From Desulfobacterales bacterium (GTDB taxonomy: Bacteria > Desulfobacterota > Desulfobacteria > Desulfobacterales > Desulfobacteraceae), in contig JAKSAX010000101.1 of NCBI GenBank assembly GCA_022361395.1, positions 1 through 43,175 of the forward strand: DNA of 43,175 bases. The letters run 5' to 3'. Positions 26,417-36,676 of the stretch are shown here, piece after piece. Made by a program: the position numbers and the translations under genes. Under the pieces are notes generated by a model. That model was not told where the DNA came from. It did not search any database and worked only from the letters and a program-made list of their open reading frames with translations. The number at the start of each line of letters is the position of its first letter. The first letter of the stretch is position 1.

Positions 26417-27724
26417 CTATGTCCCTGGGCGTGAACCTTCTTTGGGTGTATTCCACCTGATGATGACGCAGGTTCCTTTGCCGGGCCGGCTGTCCATAGA
26501 GAGTTCCCAGCCAAAACGTTTGCACAGCCGGGAAACAATACTCAGGCCAAGGCCGAACCCCCGGCTCCGCTCTCCCTTGATATGGGACTGTGTCACTGAT
26601 TCCAGCCGGTCCGGTTCAATGCCCATGCCGGTATCAATGATGGTGATGCGGGCAGGATCGGAAATGATGGAGACCGATCCGCTGGATGTAAACTGAAAGG
26701 CATTCCGGATCAGGTTGGTTACGGCTATATAGAGGATCTCCTCCCTTACCCGGAGGGTGGGGGTGCCGCTGAAGTCCAGCTTCAGTTCAACATCCTTATT
26801 CTCTATAAGATACCGGGTGTTTTCCACGGCCTTTTTAATAACCGGCTCCACATCACAGGTCTCTGTGGGATCATTGTCTTCCCTGGCCAGCCAGAGAAAG
26901 GTCTCAATCGTGGTTTCCATATCTTTCACGGACATGACAATCCGGTTCAGTGGCTTTTTCAGTAAGGGGTTGACCTCTATCTCAGGCTGCTGCTCCATAA
27001 TCTCAACCGCACCCTTGACAATGGTCAACGGGGTTCTCAACTCATGGCTGGCATCCCGGGTAAACTGCTTTTCCCTGCGGATGAAGGCGTTGATCCTCTG
27101 CATGGCAGTCTCTATGCTTGAGGTCAGCATGCTGATTTCCCCCTTCTGGGACTGTTCGGTCCATTGCTCGGGAATTTTTTCAGGATTCAGGCGCTTTATC
27201 TTATTCATGAGGTCGACCATGGGCCTGAACAAGACCCTTGAAGTGATCACCCCGATGATTGTTCCCGGCACCAGGAGAAGGCCCAGGGAGATCATCAGGA
27301 TCTGAAGGGGATTGAGAAAGTCATTTTCCTTAAAAAATTCCCTTCCGTGGAAAAAAAGATAGTGGGTGGCCCCGGTGTCCGGAAGCTTTATTATTCCCAC
27401 ATGCACCGGAGGCCGGTTCTTTTTGTAAAACCGGGTATAAACACCCGGTTTAAGTTCCCGCACAGCCCCCCGGACTTTCTCCGGTACCTGATCCAGCCCC
27501 TGGTAAGCTTTAATAAATCTTGAATGGGGAAAAGGGGTTGTTTTGTCTTTTTCATACTGGTACAGGAAATAGTCCACCTCTGTTTCCAAAAGGTTGTTTA
27601 CCAGGCGGTCAAGATTTTTTCCCATAAGAATAAAGGTGATTATACCGTTGATAACCACCAGGATCGTACCAAAAATCAGAATCGTGACCACCACCCGGAA
27701 CCGGATGCTCTGGTAAAATTTCAT
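26417..27724 (-). CDS. Sensor histidine kinase
   Basis: HAMP, FTRDASHELRTPLTIVKGAVEIM, NLIRNAFQFTSSG, IIDTGMGI, RGFGLGLSIVSRLC. Confidence 0.94.
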   Translation of the reverse strand: MKFYQSIRFRVVVTILIFGTILVVINGIITFILMGKNLDRLVNNLLETEVDYFLYQYEKDKTTPFPHSRFIKAYQGLDQVPEKVRGAVRELKPGVYTRFYKKNRPPVHVGIIKLPDTGATHYLFFHGREFFKENDFLNPLQILMISLGLLLVPGTIIGVITSRVLFRPMVDLMNKIKRLNPEKIPEQWTEQSQKGEISMLTSSIETAMQRINAFIRREKQFTRDASHELRTPLTIVKGAVEIMEQQPEIEVNPLLKKPLNRIVMSVKDMETTIETFLWLAREDNDPTETCDVEPVIKKAVENTRYLIENKDVELKLDFSGTPTLRVREEILYIAVTNLIRNAFQFTSSGSVSIISDPARITIIDTGMGIEPDRLESVTQSHIKGERSRGFGLGLSIVSRLCKRFGWELSMDSRPGKGTCVIIRWNTPKEGSRPGT

Positions 27725-27726
27725 TA

Positions 27727-28404
27727 TTATTCCTTTAGTCTGAAACCAACACCGTGGACCGTCTGCACCAGTGCCCGGTCAAAGGGTTTGTCAATTTTCT
27801 TCCGCAGGTTATAGAGGTGGCTTCTCAACACATCGCTGCCCGGGGGCATATCCCCCCACAGGGTGTGCTCTATCTCTTTTCTGGACACCACATTGGGACT
27901 GGCCTCCATGAGCTGCCTCAAAATAGAGATACAGGCGTTGTTCAGCTCAATGGCCCGGCCCTGGCGGGTCACCTCAAAGGTGCCCAGGTCCATGGTGAGA
28001 TCCCCCACGGCCAGCACCTTTTTATCCCGGGAACGCCGTTTGGCAAGTACCCGCACCCTGGCCTCCAGTTCTTTGAGGGCAAAGGGTTTGACAAGGTAAT
28101 CATCCGCACCGGAGTCAAAACCCAGGAGCTTGTCGTCCAGGGTGTCCCGGGCCGTGAGCATGATCACCGGTACCTGTTTATCCGCCTGCCGGCGAAGTTT
28201 CCGGCAGAGGGTGATCCCGTCCATACCCGGCAGCATCAGATCCAGGACAATGACGTCATACTCCTGGGTCAGGGCCAGGTGAAGGCCGCCGATACCGTCC
28301 ATGGAAAAATCCAGTATAAACCCTTTGGGCTCTAAAAAATCACTGATATTTTCCACTATGGCCGGGTTGTCTTCAATGACCAGCAAACGGATATTCTCTT
28401 TCAT
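27727..28404 (-). CDS. OmpR/PhoB-family response regulator
   Basis: LVIEDNPAIVENI, DVIVLDLMLPGMDGITLC, LLGFDSGADDYLVKPFALKELEARV, winged helix C-terminus. Confidence 0.94.
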   Translation of the reverse strand: MKENIRLLVIEDNPAIVENISDFLEPKGFILDFSMDGIGGLHLALTQEYDVIVLDLMLPGMDGITLCRKLRRQADKQVPVIMLTARDTLDDKLLGFDSGADDYLVKPFALKELEARVRVLAKRRSRDKKVLAVGDLTMDLGTFEVTRQGRAIELNNACISILRQLMEASPNVVSRKEIEHTLWGDMPPGSDVLRSHLYNLRKKIDKPFDRALVQTVHGVGFRLKE

Positions 28405-28426
28405 TTGGATCCTCCAACGGAACCGC

Positions 28427-29815
28427 TCAGGGTTGTGATATGTTACGGCCAGTATAATAGTCTAACTCTTCCAGGGCAAGGACAAGGGAGACCCTGGCAT
28501 CGGCAAGGTCACCCTGGGCTGCAACAAGATCGTTCTGGGCCTCGTTCATCCGGACCAGGGAGGCCTGGCCGGCGCGGTACTCCTTTTGGACAAGATCCCT
28601 TGTGGTTTCCACCAGGGAGGTGTTTTCCCGCTGGAGTTCCAGGGCCTGGCGGGCGGAATCCACCTTGGATAGTGCAGACCGGATTTCCGAGGCAGCAGTG
28701 ATCCGGGCCTCTTTCCGCACCTGTGCAAGCTCCCGCTTCTCCGATACCGCTTTCCGGACCGCGGACCGGGTGGCACCGCCGGAAAAGATCTCAAAACTGA
28801 GGGAAATACCCACGGATGCTCCCATATTGCCTGAATCTCCCAGGCCGTCGAACTCATCTATTCCGCTTCCGCCATAACCGCCCACCAGGGATATTGTTGG
28901 GAAATAGCCTGATTTTTCCCGGTTGATTCCGGCTTCAGCCTCCTGAACGGCAAATTCATCTTCTTTCAGGTCCGGACGGTCTGCCAGGGCGGCACTGATA
29001 TCCGAAGCCAGCTCTTTCTCGCTGACCGGGTCCCCCCACCGGGGTGAGGCGGTCAGGGCCTGGACTTCCATGCCCCGGGGCAGGCGGGCCTCTCTGTACC
29101 CCATCAGGGCGGCCAGGCCATAGCTGTACTCCTTATAGGACTGCCCGGCTTCAATCAGGGACGCCTTTGCCGAATTGACCCTGGTCTTATAATTCAGCAC
29201 ATCACTGTAGGAGCCCGTGCCGAGACGCTCTTTGGCAATGGCCTCCTTTTCCTGTTCCCGGTTGAAGTCCATGTCGGACCTGGCAATCCTGATATTTTCT
29301 GCTGCCAGCTGCACATTAAGAAAGCTCTGGGCAATTGACCATGCAAGGATGCGCCGGGCATCCTCCCGGGCAGCAAGGCTGGCTTTTTCCCCGTATCGGG
29401 CTGCCAGGGCATTATACTTCCGGTAAAACCCCTGAAACAGCACCTGGGTGACGGAAATTTTATTGGTGTATTGATTTTCAGAGGCTGAGGGAGAAGAAGT
29501 GTCAGTGGCCTCCGTGTAATCCCAGGACGAGGACAGCCCCACTGTGGGAAGATAATCCGCCCTGGCCCGGTTTATGGTTTCCATGGCCTGGATAACATTC
29601 TCCTTAGCCGCCTCAATGGTGGGGCTGTTTTCAAGGGCAATCTTTTTGGCCCGGGCCAGGGTCAGTGTAACGGCAGGCGCCGGGGATGGGCTTTGCATTA
29701 TTTCGGCGGCAGGTTGGCCGGAGGTGGATGCGGCCGTGGCGGGGCTGCCCTGGCCCGGGCCAAAAAGAAAAGCAATTACATAAATAGACAGCAACACTAT
29801 ATTAAAAAATCTCAT
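28427..29815 (-). CDS. TolC-family outer membrane efflux protein
   Basis: LTLARAKKIALENSPTIEAAKENV and duplicated OEP-type helices; adjacent to RND genes. Confidence 0.9.
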   Translation of the reverse strand: MRFFNIVLLSIYVIAFLFGPGQGSPATAASTSGQPAAEIMQSPSPAPAVTLTLARAKKIALENSPTIEAAKENVIQAMETINRARADYLPTVGLSSSWDYTEATDTSSPSASENQYTNKISVTQVLFQGFYRKYNALAARYGEKASLAAREDARRILAWSIAQSFLNVQLAAENIRIARSDMDFNREQEKEAIAKERLGTGSYSDVLNYKTRVNSAKASLIEAGQSYKEYSYGLAALMGYREARLPRGMEVQALTASPRWGDPVSEKELASDISAALADRPDLKEDEFAVQEAEAGINREKSGYFPTISLVGGYGGSGIDEFDGLGDSGNMGASVGISLSFEIFSGGATRSAVRKAVSEKRELAQVRKEARITAASEIRSALSKVDSARQALELQRENTSLVETTRDLVQKEYRAGQASLVRMNEAQNDLVAAQGDLADARVSLVLALEELDYYTGRNISQP

Positions 29816-32800
29816 GATGACGCTCCCGGAGAGAAAGAATTCAGGGGTTCAGGTTCAGGAAGATTGCGTTTGAAAGCCGGCTCAAGACGGTTCCGGGAAA
29901 CCGGAACAGGACCGAACCCGCCGGCCAGCGCATATCTGATGTCATTGATAATGGCAAACAGGCAGGGCAGAAGCACCAAAGTCAATATTGTGGCAAAGGC
30001 CACACCAAATGCCAGGGATATTCCCATCGGGATCAGCTGCCGGGCGTGCTGGCTGGTCTCCAGGATCAGGGGTAAAAGCCCGCCGATGGTGGAGATGGAG
30101 GTAAGCATCACGGCCCGGAACCGCCTCAGGCCGCCCTGGAAAACAGAGTCGAAAAATCCCATTCCCTCTTCCAAGTTCATGTTGATCCGTTCAATAAGCA
30201 CGATGGCGTCGTTGACCACAACCCCGGACAGGGCCACCATGCCGAACACCGAGAGTATGGAGAGCATGTGGCCCATGATGAAGTGTCCCATTACAGCCCC
30301 CACCAGGCCGAACGGGATGGTCATAAGGATAAGAAACGGCTGGACATAGGACCGGAACATGGTGGCGATGATCACGAACATGCCCATGACGGAGATGGGT
30401 ATCCAGATATAAAGGCTGCCAAAGGATTCTGCAGAGTGTTTGGCATCCCCCTCCAGAATAATACGCATATCAGGATATGCCTCCCGGATCTCCCTGAACA
30501 CGCCGGCCTCAAGTGTGGAAATGACTTCTCCGGCCACAATTTTTGCCCTGTCCACATTTGCCGACACCATGATCTGGCGGGAACCGTTTTTCCGGGTGAT
30601 GGTGGAAAATCCCGGTTCAAAACTGATGTCAGCCACAGCTTCCAGGGGTATCCAGGTGCCGTCAGAGGTTTTTATCTTGTATTTGCCGATGGACTCCCGT
30701 GTCCGGCGCTCAGCCTCTGTAAGACGGACATAGACCTCGACCTCGTCATTGTCCCGCTGGATTTTCAGGGCCTCGGACCCGTAGTAGGCCTCGTAGATCC
30801 GGGTGGCCAGGTCTGACAGGCTTATACCTAAATATTCGGCTTCGGGCCTGATATGAAACTTAAGCTCGTTTTTTCCCGGGGCATTGTCGGAGTAAACCCG
30901 GGAGACCCCGTCTATGGCGGCCAGTTTTGCCATTATCCTGTCGGCGGCATCAGACATCCGGTCCAGGTTCTGCCCCTGGAGGCAGATCTCCACAGGGGCG
31001 CCCGGAGGCCCGCTGTTTGAAGCGGAAAAATCCAGGGACTGGACACCGGCAATGTCACCGGCAGCAGTTTCCCAGGCCGTGATAAAATCATCCGAATGGA
31101 CACCGCTCTCACCCGGATCCATCAGGGTTACCCTGACCCCTCCCTCGTGCGGGGAGGCGGTATCTGATCTACCTGCGGTCTCTCCGGCGTTCTGCCCCAC
31201 CGTGGCCAGGGTGTTCACAATCAAAGACTCCCCCGGGCCGAATGCCCGGGCAGCCTGCCGGGCTCCGGCTTCAATTTTCTCCACCGCGGCCCGGGTTACG
31301 GCAAACGGGGTACCTTCGGGGAAGGCCACAGAGGCGGTGATGATGGAGGAGGCCTGGTTGGGAAACACGTTAAACTTGATAAAACCGCCCGCAACCAGGC
31401 CTGCACACAATAAAAGAAGGGTGATACAGAGGCTGACAAACAAATACCTGAAGCGCACGCAGGCCTTTAATACAGGATAATAAACCTGGCGGGCAACACG
31501 CTCCATACCGGCCACAGACCTGTCATGGAACCGGTTTATTGCGGTTAACAGGATATTCCCCTTTTTAACCGGTTTCGGCCTGTCTGATAAACCGGATAAA
31601 TGGGCCGGCAGCATAAACAGGCACTCCACAAGAGAGACCAGCAGGCAGGCAATCACAGCCGTCGGCAGCGCCACTATGAATTTACCCATCATCCCTTCAA
31701 TGTGATAAAGAGGGAAAAAAGCCACAATGGTTGTAAATATGGCCGCCAGAACCGGCAGTCCGACCTCCCCGACCCCTTTCATCACAGCCTCCATGGAAGA
31801 GGCCCCGTTCTTCCGGTGATAAAAGATGGATTCCCCCACCACAATGGCATCGTCCGCCACAATCCCCAGAACCATGATCAGCCCGAACAGGGTAATCTTG
31901 TTTAACGAGATTCCACAAAAATGTACAATGGCCAGGCCTCCAAGCAGCGATATAGGTATGCCCATACCTGCCCAGAATGATATTCGAGTATCCATAAACA
32001 GCCAGAGCAGAACAAATACCAGCAAAAGCCCCATAGCAGCATTGGAATAAAGAGTGGAAAGATTTGACCGGGTGCTTTCGGTGTTGTCGGAAAGAATAAC
32101 GATCTCGGAACCCCGTGGAAGCTGTTCATTTTTCTCCTCCTGATATTGGCGGACCTGGTCTGCAATGCGGATGGTATCCTCTTCTCCTGCCAGGATATTG
32201 ATTAAAACGGCCGGCCGGCCGTTGGCCATGACAGAGAGGCTGTCCTGGGTGAATCCGTCTTTGATATCTGCAATATCGCCCAGGAAAAGGGTCTGTCCGT
32301 CCTCCCCGCTGATAATTTTGATCCGCGACAGTTCCTGCCCCGTGTACTTGCGGCCCATGGTCCTGAGACGGATATCTTCGGCAGAGGTTCTCAGGGTTCC
32401 CCCGGACCGGTTCAGGCTGTTATCACTGACAACAGCCGCCACCTCATCTATACTCAGGTTGTACTTGCGCAGGCTGTCCTGGGGGATCTCAATGGATATC
32501 TCATAGGCCCGGGTGCCGGAGAGGTTGACCTGGCTCACCCCTGGCAGGTGCTGGAGCTCTTTTTTTATACTGTCTGCCCATTCCTTGAGCCGGACCTCCC
32601 CCATATCACTGACCAGTCCCAGGCTGATCACCGCCCGTTGAATGGACGGCCGGACAATTGAGGGGGTATCGGCATCATCCGGAAAGGTGGAAATACTGTC
32701 CACCTCGTTGCGGACCCGGTCCAGGAGGCGGTCCGGGTCATACCCGTCGGTTACGGTGATCACCGTGCGCGAAGACCCTTCTGCAGATGTGGAGGTATAC

Positions 32801-33036
32801 TCATCAACGCCCTCAAGACCGTCAATGGCATCCTCGATTTTTCGTGATATTCCCTCTTCAATCTCTTCGGGGTCGGCTCCGGGATAGGTAACGCTGATCT
32901 CTATAGTATCCAGGTCCATCTCCGGCATATCTTCCCTGACCATGGAAGTCCCGGCCAGGATACCGGCCATGAGAATGGTCACCATGGCCAGGTTTGCAAA
33001 CACCGGGTTCCTGGCAAAGGCTTTTATCAGGTTCAT
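29812..33036 (-). CDS. RND efflux transporter permease (AcrB/HAE1-type)
   Basis: 1074 aa; GTSMVREDMPEMDLDTIEISVTYPGADPEEIEEGI; GIVADDAIVVGESI; FGMVALSGVVVNDAIVLIERIN. Confidence 0.95.
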   Translation of the reverse strand: MNLIKAFARNPVFANLAMVTILMAGILAGTSMVREDMPEMDLDTIEISVTYPGADPEEIEEGISRKIEDAIDGLEGVDEYTSTSAEGSSRTVITVTDGYDPDRLLDRVRNEVDSISTFPDDADTPSIVRPSIQRAVISLGLVSDMGEVRLKEWADSIKKELQHLPGVSQVNLSGTRAYEISIEIPQDSLRKYNLSIDEVAAVVSDNSLNRSGGTLRTSAEDIRLRTMGRKYTGQELSRIKIISGEDGQTLFLGDIADIKDGFTQDSLSVMANGRPAVLINILAGEEDTIRIADQVRQYQEEKNEQLPRGSEIVILSDNTESTRSNLSTLYSNAAMGLLLVFVLLWLFMDTRISFWAGMGIPISLLGGLAIVHFCGISLNKITLFGLIMVLGIVADDAIVVGESIFYHRKNGASSMEAVMKGVGEVGLPVLAAIFTTIVAFFPLYHIEGMMGKFIVALPTAVIACLLVSLVECLFMLPAHLSGLSDRPKPVKKGNILLTAINRFHDRSVAGMERVARQVYYPVLKACVRFRYLFVSLCITLLLLCAGLVAGGFIKFNVFPNQASSIITASVAFPEGTPFAVTRAAVEKIEAGARQAARAFGPGESLIVNTLATVGQNAGETAGRSDTASPHEGGVRVTLMDPGESGVHSDDFITAWETAAGDIAGVQSLDFSASNSGPPGAPVEICLQGQNLDRMSDAADRIMAKLAAIDGVSRVYSDNAPGKNELKFHIRPEAEYLGISLSDLATRIYEAYYGSEALKIQRDNDEVEVYVRLTEAERRTRESIGKYKIKTSDGTWIPLEAVADISFEPGFSTITRKNGSRQIMVSANVDRAKIVAGEVISTLEAGVFREIREAYPDMRIILEGDAKHSAESFGSLYIWIPISVMGMFVIIATMFRSYVQPFLILMTIPFGLVGAVMGHFIMGHMLSILSVFGMVALSGVVVNDAIVLIERINMNLEEGMGFFDSVFQGGLRRFRAVMLTSISTIGGLLPLILETSQHARQLIPMGISLAFGVAFATILTLVLLPCLFAIINDIRYALAGGFGPVPVSRNRLEPAFKRNLPEPEPLNSFSPGASS

Positions 33037-34415
33037 TTGGGGCCTCCGGACACCCGGGCGATTTGAACTGCGGCCCTGGCCTGCCGGACAACCAGCCGGG
33101 TATTTTCAATGGGGTTGTTCAGGGGCGTGGTGATAATGCTGTCCCCCTGCTCAAATTCGCCGGAAACATAAACATCCTCTCCCTCAGCCATAACCTGGGT
33201 GACTGCCAGGGTTTTCAGCCGGTTGTCCCGGGCAAGGAAAACCGTGTCATCCGGATTCAGGGCGTTCAGGGGAATTTTAACCACATCCGGAACCGGCCGG
33301 CCCTGGAAATAGACCTTGCAGAACATGCCCTCCACCAGGGGGATCCCGCCCTGGCCTGGCGCACTGCCGTTTTTCTCCATATCTGATCCCTGCATTACCC
33401 GCACCGCCAGGTACAGGGTTCTGGTGGTTTCATCATACCGGACCGCCCTGTGGACCCGGGCGGCCATGGCGGCAAAGCTCTTGCCGGTAATAGTTTCAAT
33501 ACGGCAGTTGATGGCGGAAAGCCCTGAGAACCAGGTGTTTGTACCCGGGGTATGCCGCAGGCCCAGCACCTCAAAAGCATCCCTGTCGCTCAGGGGCACC
33601 TGGATTTCGACAACATTGTCATCGGTAAGGGTCAGGGCGCTGGTGCCGGTGGAAATATAGGTGCCGGTTTCAACGGACTCCGCCTTTACCCGCCCTGAAA
33701 AAGGGGCTGTAATTACACATCGTTCAAGGTTGAGCTTTACCGTTTTCAGGTCTGCCTTATCCTGTGCCAGGTCACTTTTTGCCTCCTCAATCTGGAGGGG
33801 ATAGAGGGAGATGGTCTTTATCAGGCTTTTCTCGGAATCCAGATAGGTGTTGTAATTTTTCTCAGCCGTCTCCACCTCGGACAGGGTGCCCACCCGGTCG
33901 CTTTCATACAGGGTTTTCAGCCTTAAATACTCTGCCTTGCCCAGTTGGGTGGTCTTCCTGACGGCATCCAGCCGGTCCTTGTCCCGGGCATAGGACATCC
34001 GGTACTGGGCAATGGCGTTTTCGGAAAGTTTTACCTCGGCAACGGCCTTGTCCACGGTAATGGCATAATCCGTGTCATCTATTTTTAAAAGGACCTCACC
34101 TTTTGACACCATCCCGCCCTGCTCCAGGGCCGGATGCCGCCGGACAATATTCCCGGATACCTGGGGACAGATCTCCAGGACATTCACCGGTTCTGCCTGG
34201 CCGTATCCCATGGCTGTCAGGCGGATGGTCTGTTTTTCGGCCGGAACCGCAGAGACAGTAAGATCCCCTTCTTTTTTGGGCTTTTCCCCGGGCGGCCGTT
34301 TGGATGCCGCCAATGTTTTCATGCCGAAAATCCCTATAGCGATGACCATGATACAGGCCAGTCCCATGGCAAGGGTTCTCACGGGATTGGTGCGGGACTT
34401 GGGTGTTGGTTCCAT
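33033..34415 (-). CDS. RND efflux periplasmic adaptor (membrane fusion protein)
   Basis: VSGNIVRRHPALEQGGMVSKGEVLLKIDDTDY, FSGRVKAESVETGTYISTGTSALTL. Confidence 0.93.
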   Translation of the reverse strand: MEPTPKSRTNPVRTLAMGLACIMVIAIGIFGMKTLAASKRPPGEKPKKEGDLTVSAVPAEKQTIRLTAMGYGQAEPVNVLEICPQVSGNIVRRHPALEQGGMVSKGEVLLKIDDTDYAITVDKAVAEVKLSENAIAQYRMSYARDKDRLDAVRKTTQLGKAEYLRLKTLYESDRVGTLSEVETAEKNYNTYLDSEKSLIKTISLYPLQIEEAKSDLAQDKADLKTVKLNLERCVITAPFSGRVKAESVETGTYISTGTSALTLTDDNVVEIQVPLSDRDAFEVLGLRHTPGTNTWFSGLSAINCRIETITGKSFAAMAARVHRAVRYDETTRTLYLAVRVMQGSDMEKNGSAPGQGGIPLVEGMFCKVYFQGRPVPDVVKIPLNALNPDDTVFLARDNRLKTLAVTQVMAEGEDVYVSGEFEQGDSIITTPLNNPIENTRLVVRQARAAVQIARVSGGPK

Positions 34416-34474
34416 TGGAGTTCCTCCGTGGGTTTTATTTTTTTACGGAGTATAAAAAAACAGGCATGAACCAG

Positions 34475-34507
34475 ATGTGAATTTTATGTCAAAAAAATGT
34501 GAAATCC
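34475..34507 (-). promoter_or_regulatory. Triple 11-bp direct repeat, candidate OmpR/PhoB-type regulator box for the RND operon
   Basis: ATGTGAATTTT-ATGTCAAAAAA-ATGTGAAATCC at exact 11-bp spacing upstream of the RND operon start. Confidence 0.55.
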
Positions 34508-34637
34508 TTCCCCTCGGGACTGGCCGGCCCGGGGTCTGTTGTTTTGCGTAAACTTTCCTTGACGGTATCCATAGATTCCGGCTACTATCTGGATGATCAT
34601 CTGAATTTAAGCCATTTTAAGACAAGGGGGCAATGCC

Positions 34638-35399
34638 ATGAAAAATGCCGTCCGGATCACTATCCTTGTTCTTTTACTTTCAGTTTCCCAGGCAGATGCC
34701 CAGGTAACCAGTAAACCGGCCCCCATAAAGATGACCACCTGCAACTGGCAGCCCTATGCAGGTGTCAACCTCACCAACCTCGGCTTTGCCTCTGAACTGC
34801 TTACCCGTCTTTTTAAACGGCTGGGATATGAGACAACAATAGATATTCTCCCCTGGAAAAGATCAATGATCAGTACGGCACAGGGCAAATACGACCTGGC
34901 CTACAATGCCTATTATTCAGAGGAACGCGCCAGGAATTACGCACTCACCGATCCCTACATCCACAGCAGGGTCTATCTCTGCTCCAGAAAAGAGTCCGGG
35001 ATCAATTTCACAACGCTCAGGGAGTTAACCCCATACAGGATCGGGGTGGTCATGGGATACGTCAACTCAGAGGAGTTTGACCGGGCAGCTTACCTGAACA
35101 TTGACGAGGCTGTCACAGATCTTCACAACCTGAAAAAATTATTCGGCAGGCGGATTCACCTTGCCGTTGTTGACCAGTATGTGGCTGTCCAGCTCATCAA
35201 AACCTCCCCCTTTCTCATTGCCAATGTCACGGATCTGACCTTTCATGAGCCGCCCCTGTCCACCCAGCCGGTTCATGCTGCCTTTTCAAAGGCGATCCCC
35301 GGGTACCGGGAGCGGGTAAAAGAGTTCAACCGGGAACTGAAAGCCATGATCAGGGACGGTACCTTTGATACCCTGATGGAGATTCACAATTTCAAATAA
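34638..35399 (+). CDS. Periplasmic substrate-binding protein (SBP_bac_3-like), orphan
   Basis: Signal peptide; CNWQPYAGVNLTNLGFASELLTRLFKRLGYETTIDILPWKRSMISTAQGKYDLAYNAYYSEERARNYALTDPYI. Confidence 0.85.
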   Translation: MKNAVRITILVLLLSVSQADAQVTSKPAPIKMTTCNWQPYAGVNLTNLGFASELLTRLFKRLGYETTIDILPWKRSMISTAQGKYDLAYNAYYSEERARNYALTDPYIHSRVYLCSRKESGINFTTLRELTPYRIGVVMGYVNSEEFDRAAYLNIDEAVTDLHNLKKLFGRRIHLAVVDQYVAVQLIKTSPFLIANVTDLTFHEPPLSTQPVHAAFSKAIPGYRERVKEFNRELKAMIRDGTFDTLMEIHNFK

Positions 35400-35447
35400 G
35401 GAATCGTTACAAAACAACCCCAACGTTGCAAAAGCCGGGGAGGTATC

Positions 35448-36362
35448 ATGCTAACAGGAATCCACTTTCTACTCACCTATACCTGTAATTTTGAATGCGA
35501 CCATTGTTTTTTGTACTGCAGTCCCGGCACCACGGGCACCTTTACCCTGGACCAGGTAAACACCACTCTCGATGAGGCCGGAAAAACAGGAACCATCAAT
35601 TCGGTCTTCTTTGAGGGGGGAGAGCCATTTCTCTACTTTCCCCTTTTAAAAGAGAGCCTTGCCCTGGCAAAGGCTGCAGGATTTAAAACAGGGGTGGTCA
35701 CCAATGCCTATCCGGCAACTTCCGTTAACGACGCAAAACTCTGGCTTGCACCGCTGCAGGAGGCCGGCCTTGATTTTTTAAGCATCTCAAACGATGAGTT
35801 CCACTATGGGGATGCCGGGGACACCCCTGCAGGCAAGGCTCTTAAAGCAGCAGAAGCCCTTGGCATCAACACCTCTCCCATCTGCATCGACCGGCCGCAG
35901 CCAGTTGACAATTCAGCAGTAGAAAAGGACAAGGGCGCCCCGGTGACCGGCGGCGGCCCCCGATTCCGCGGCAGGGCAGCCGAAAAACTGGTTAAGGGCC
36001 TGCCCCTCCGGCCCTGGGAAAGCCTTAACCAATGCCCTGATGAAGACCTTACAACCCCGTCCAGGGTCCATGTGGACCCCTTTGGACATGTCCATCTCTG
36101 CCAGGGTATCAGCATGGGGAACATGTGGGATACGCCGCTGTCAGAACTGGCTGCCGGGTACCGGCCCCATTCCCATCCCGTTGTTGCCCCCCTTGTCAGG
36201 GGCGGACCGGCTGAACTGGCAAAGGAACTGGGGATTACCCCGGATAAAGGGTATGCCCGCGGATACGTGGATGAGTGCCATTTGTGCTATACGGTGAGAA
36301 AGGCATCCCTAGGCAGGTTTCCGGAATTACTTGCACCGGCTCAGGTGTACGGGACAGGTTAG
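35448..36362 (+). CDS. Radical SAM protein with C-terminal Cys cluster
   Basis: TCNFECDHCFLYCSP (CxxxCxxC), FFEGGEPFLYFP; C-terminal HLCQG and ECHLC cysteines. Confidence 0.88.
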   Translation: MLTGIHFLLTYTCNFECDHCFLYCSPGTTGTFTLDQVNTTLDEAGKTGTINSVFFEGGEPFLYFPLLKESLALAKAAGFKTGVVTNAYPATSVNDAKLWLAPLQEAGLDFLSISNDEFHYGDAGDTPAGKALKAAEALGINTSPICIDRPQPVDNSAVEKDKGAPVTGGGPRFRGRAAEKLVKGLPLRPWESLNQCPDEDLTTPSRVHVDPFGHVHLCQGISMGNMWDTPLSELAAGYRPHSHPVVAPLVRGGPAELAKELGITPDKGYARGYVDECHLCYTVRKASLGRFPELLAPAQVYGTG

Positions 36363-36375
36363 ATCCGGTGTCCTG

Positions 36376-36609
36376 TTATCCGCCGCTGATCAGGGGAAAA
36401 AAGGTGATCGTATCGCCATGGCCCAGAACATCTCCCAATTTAGAAAACTGGCCGTTAACAAGGATTCTGCAGCCTGTTTCGCCTGGGACATCCAATTTCT
36501 TTACCAGGTGCCCAACTGTACTTTTTTCCGGTAATTCCATAAAAAATTTATCCGTTCCGTCAGGGGAGTACTTTTTAAAACAGGAGTACAATTTTACACA
36601 GATTTTCAC
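36376..36609 (-). CDS. MoaD/ThiS-like sulfur carrier protein
   Basis: KICVKLYSCFKKYSPDG...ILVNGQFSKLGDVLGHGDTITFFPLISGG with C-terminal GG; start set to GTG 36609 with GAGG RBS. Confidence 0.8.
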   Translation of the reverse strand: MKICVKLYSCFKKYSPDGTDKFFMELPEKSTVGHLVKKLDVPGETGCRILVNGQFSKLGDVLGHGDTITFFPLISGG

Positions 36610-36676
36610 TATTACTACCTCAGGTGCTCTATTCCGGCTGTTAAAATTGAAATGGCCATGAAACAACCGGGGCATA

